Positions 62,272 to 64,000 of a stretch of 64,000 nucleotides of DNA are shown piece after piece. This stretch comes from CBDFHC01 sp965247585 (GTDB lineage Bacteria; Chloroflexota; Dehalococcoidia; Lucifugimonadales; GCA-2712585), in the NCBI GenBank assembly GCA_965247585.1, contig CBDFHC010000005.1, positions 558,001 to 622,000 on the forward strand. Direction: 5' to 3'. The translations under genes and the position numbers were made by a program. How positions within the stretch are numbered: the stretch's first letter is position 1; each line of letters begins with the position of its first letter. Below the pieces are notes generated by a model. It ran no database searches and was not told where the DNA came from. It saw only the letters and a program-made list of their open reading frames with translations.

Positions 62272-62988
62272 TTGATCGCCATAGTTGCCGCCATAAGAGA
62301 AGAAGTGACCGGCCTGAAGGGGCTGCACCGCCAGTCCGGCGGTCAGGCCCAGGTGGTGGTCTCCGGCGCCGGCAAGGAGCGGGCGCTGGCCGCCACCCGG
62401 GAGCTGCTCCAGCAGCAGCCGCGCCCCTCCGCCGTGGTCTCCACCGGCTTCTGCGCCGGGCTCCTTGACGAGCTCCACACCGGTGACCTGGTCCTGCCTA
62501 GGACGCTGTATCTGGCCGGCGCCGGCGAATCGCTGTCCGCCGACCGGCGTCTCTCCCAGCTCGCCGAGGACTGTATCCACGAAAACGTGATGCCCTACGT
62601 GCGCCGCGATTCGGTCACCGTGCCAAAGCTGCTTTTGACGGTGGATGAGAAGCTGGAGGCCGGACGCACCTACAACGCCCAGGCCGCCAGCCTGGAGGAC
62701 TACTGGGTCTGCTGGGCCGCCTCCAACGCCGGCGTCCCCTGGGTCTCCACTCGCGCCGTGCTGGACACCTCCCTCCACTCTATTTCACCGGGCATTGAAC
62801 GCTTGATGTGGCTGCGGCAGGAGAAGGGCCAGTTGAGAGGTGTCCTTCACGCCATTGGTAGACCATTGGACTACCCCGCTCTCATACTGCTGGCTCGCAG
62901 GGCACGGCACGCCGCCAACCGGCTGGGCCTGTTCCTCCGGGCCTTCGTGGACAAAGCGCTCAAAGGAGGGATTGCCGCTCAAGGCTGA
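62272..62988 (+). CDS. hpnG: Hopanoid-associated nucleoside phosphorylase
   Basis: 238 residues from TTG 62272 (AGGAAAAGGA upstream). PNP/UDP phosphorylase family: IVAAIREEVTGLKGL, VSGAGKERALAATRELLQQ, VSTGFCAGLLDELHTGDLVLPR, and the AASLEDYWVCWAASNAGVPWVSTRAVLDT segment. HpnG removes adenine from adenosylhopane. Its place between hpnH and hpnA fixes the assignment. Confidence 0.88.
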   Translation: MIAIVAAIREEVTGLKGLHRQSGGQAQVVVSGAGKERALAATRELLQQQPRPSAVVSTGFCAGLLDELHTGDLVLPRTLYLAGAGESLSADRRLSQLAEDCIHENVMPYVRRDSVTVPKLLLTVDEKLEAGRTYNAQAASLEDYWVCWAASNAGVPWVSTRAVLDTSLHSISPGIERLMWLRQEKGQLRGVLHAIGRPLDYPALILLARRARHAANRLGLFLRAFVDKALKGGIAAQG

Positions 62989-63000
62989 ATCGAAATTCCG

Positions 63001-63984
63001 TTGAAAGTTTTGGTTACGGGGGCAACCGGATTCATTGGCGGCAACCTGGTGCGAGCCCTCGGCGCTGGCGGATACCAGGTCCGCGCTCTGGTTAGACCCC
63101 AGAGCAGCACATTAACACTGGAGAATACAGGGGTGGAGCAGGTCCTGGGGGACCTGACCGACAGGGCCTCGCTGGCCCGCGCCCTGGCCGGCTGTGACGC
63201 CCTGTTCCACTGCGCCGCGCTCTACAGCTTCTGGAGCCCTCGGCCCCAGGACATGTACCGCGTCAACGTGGACGGCACCCGCCTGGTGCTGGAAGAGGCG
63301 CTGAAGGCCGGCGTTAAGCGGGCCGTTTACACCAGCACCGTCTCCACCATTGGCATCCCCAAGCGCGGCCTCGGCGTAGAGGAGATGGAAACCTCGCCCC
63401 GGCGCCTCATCGGCCACTACAAACGATCCAAGTTTCTGGCGGAAAAGGAAGCGCTACAGATGAACGGAAAGGGGCTTCCCGTGGTGGTGGTGAACCCCAC
63501 CGCCCCCGTAGGCCCTTGGGATGTCAGGCCCACCCCCACCGGAGGCATAATTCTGGACTTTCTCCAAAGAAAATTTCCGGCCTACATCAACACAGGGATG
63601 AACCTGGTTGACGTGGAAGACGTGGCCCTGGGTCACGTCCTGGCCCTGGAGAAGGGAACGCCGGGAGAGCGGTACATCCTGGGCAACAGGAACATGACGT
63701 TAAAGGAGGTACTCAACAATCTGGAGGCGATTACAGGCGCCGAAGGCCCGCGGCTCAAGCTGCCGCTGGACCTGGTGGTGGCCCTGGGCTACCTCGACTG
63801 GCTTGTGGAAGGCAAGCTGTTGCGGAGGCGGCCCGCAATTCCGCTGGAAGGCGTCAGGGTCGCCCGGAAGCCCATGTATGTGAGCAGCCAGAAGGCTATC
63901 ACGGAGCTGGGGTTCCCCCAGAGCCCCGTGGACGGTGCGCTGGAAAAGGCAGTGACCTGGTTCAAGGCACACCGCCAAGCCTAG
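63001..63984 (+). CDS. hpnA: Hopanoid-associated NAD-dependent epimerase/dehydratase
   Basis: 327 residues from TTG 63001. An extended SDR fold: VLVTGATGFIGGNLVRAL (GxxGxxG), DALFHCAALYSFW, STVSTIGIP and the catalytic YKRSK (Tyr/Lys), then VVVNPTAPVGPWDVRPTPTGGIILDFL, a run typical of HpnA. It probably modifies the ribose- or sugar-derived side chain of bacteriohopanepolyols. It is the last gene seen in the hopanoid operon; 16 bp remain to the window end. Confidence 0.92.
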   Translation: MKVLVTGATGFIGGNLVRALGAGGYQVRALVRPQSSTLTLENTGVEQVLGDLTDRASLARALAGCDALFHCAALYSFWSPRPQDMYRVNVDGTRLVLEEALKAGVKRAVYTSTVSTIGIPKRGLGVEEMETSPRRLIGHYKRSKFLAEKEALQMNGKGLPVVVVNPTAPVGPWDVRPTPTGGIILDFLQRKFPAYINTGMNLVDVEDVALGHVLALEKGTPGERYILGNRNMTLKEVLNNLEAITGAEGPRLKLPLDLVVALGYLDWLVEGKLLRRRPAIPLEGVRVARKPMYVSSQKAITELGFPQSPVDGALEKAVTWFKAHRQA

Positions 63985-64000
63985 GACCCGCCAAGACACA

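Overview
The window is one contiguous piece of a GC-rich bacterial chromosome. It is densely coded, with many ATGA-type overlaps and frequent GTG/TTG starts. Several traits together suggest a Chloroflexota bacterium of the Dehalococcoidia, probably close to the SAR202-type lineages: four luciferase-like flavin monooxygenases, a two-gene transketolase, an anchorless succinate dehydrogenase with an HdrB-like subunit, siroheme-based heme genes, and a dispersed 'GAGTCCAG...GGGTGTCCCTCA' intergenic repeat. This placement is inference from gene content; no rRNA or tRNA is present to fix it.

Layout. 0.1-5.3 kb: a tetrapyrrole operon (fused siroheme decarboxylase AhbAB, precorrin-2 dehydrogenase, hemC, a cobA-hemD fusion, hemB). 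5.4-7.1 kb: a ParA/MinD-like ATPase with two small partners, one carrying a histone-like Ala/Lys/Pro/Arg tail. 7.1-8.3 kb: nickel superoxide dismutase and its maturation protease, divergently arranged. 8.3-11.2 kb: uvrA. 11.3-18.9 kb: an accessory zone with a DUF3800 gene, an FMN hydroxy-acid oxidase fused to SHOCT, a flavin monooxygenase, remnants of a membrane/TPR locus, a complete IS630-type element, and a lower-GC methyltransferase-esterase pair. 18.9-22.8 kb: a four-gene minus-strand flavin-monooxygenase/hydrolase operon. 22.9-27.8 kb: leuS, an exporter and an EVE-domain gene. 27.8-31.4 kb: sdhA-sdhB-HdrB-like subunit. 31.5-32.7 kb: a DUF433/PIN-like toxin-antitoxin pair whose toxin has an in-frame stop. 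32.7-35.8 kb: ybeY, dnaX, ybaB and a small gene. 35.8-38.7 kb: a membrane protein and the split transketolase behind a leader with promoter, small ORF and terminator. 38.7-43 kb: amidohydrolase, mug, thpR, alkA, ffh. 43-48.5 kb: a second accessory zone with a DUF5678-retropepsin pair, a decayed lipoprotein, an SbcC/Rad50-like ATPase and an unknown membrane/nuclease-like pair. 48.6-57.1 kb: CoA-transferases, a HicB-like gene, groESL under CIRCE control, two enoyl-CoA hydratase-family genes and an acyl-CoA ligase. 57.1-59.9 kb: a P-loop kinase and a membrane Fe-S oxidoreductase of the EtfD/FadF type. 60-64 kb: a hopanoid operon (polyprenyl synthase, hpnH, hpnG, hpnA).

Working together. The siroheme branch would supply heme. 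CoA-transferases, acyl-CoA ligase and hydratases would feed beta-oxidation-like chemistry, with electrons reaching the quinone pool through the membrane Fe-S protein and the unusual SDH. The flavin monooxygenases and hydrolases suggest oxidative attack on recalcitrant organic compounds. No CRISPR array, prophage, rRNA or tRNA was seen. The strongest candidates for something undescribed are the small membrane protein/PD-(D/E)xK-like pair at 47.2-48.5 kb and the leader-peptide attenuator in front of the transketolase genes.
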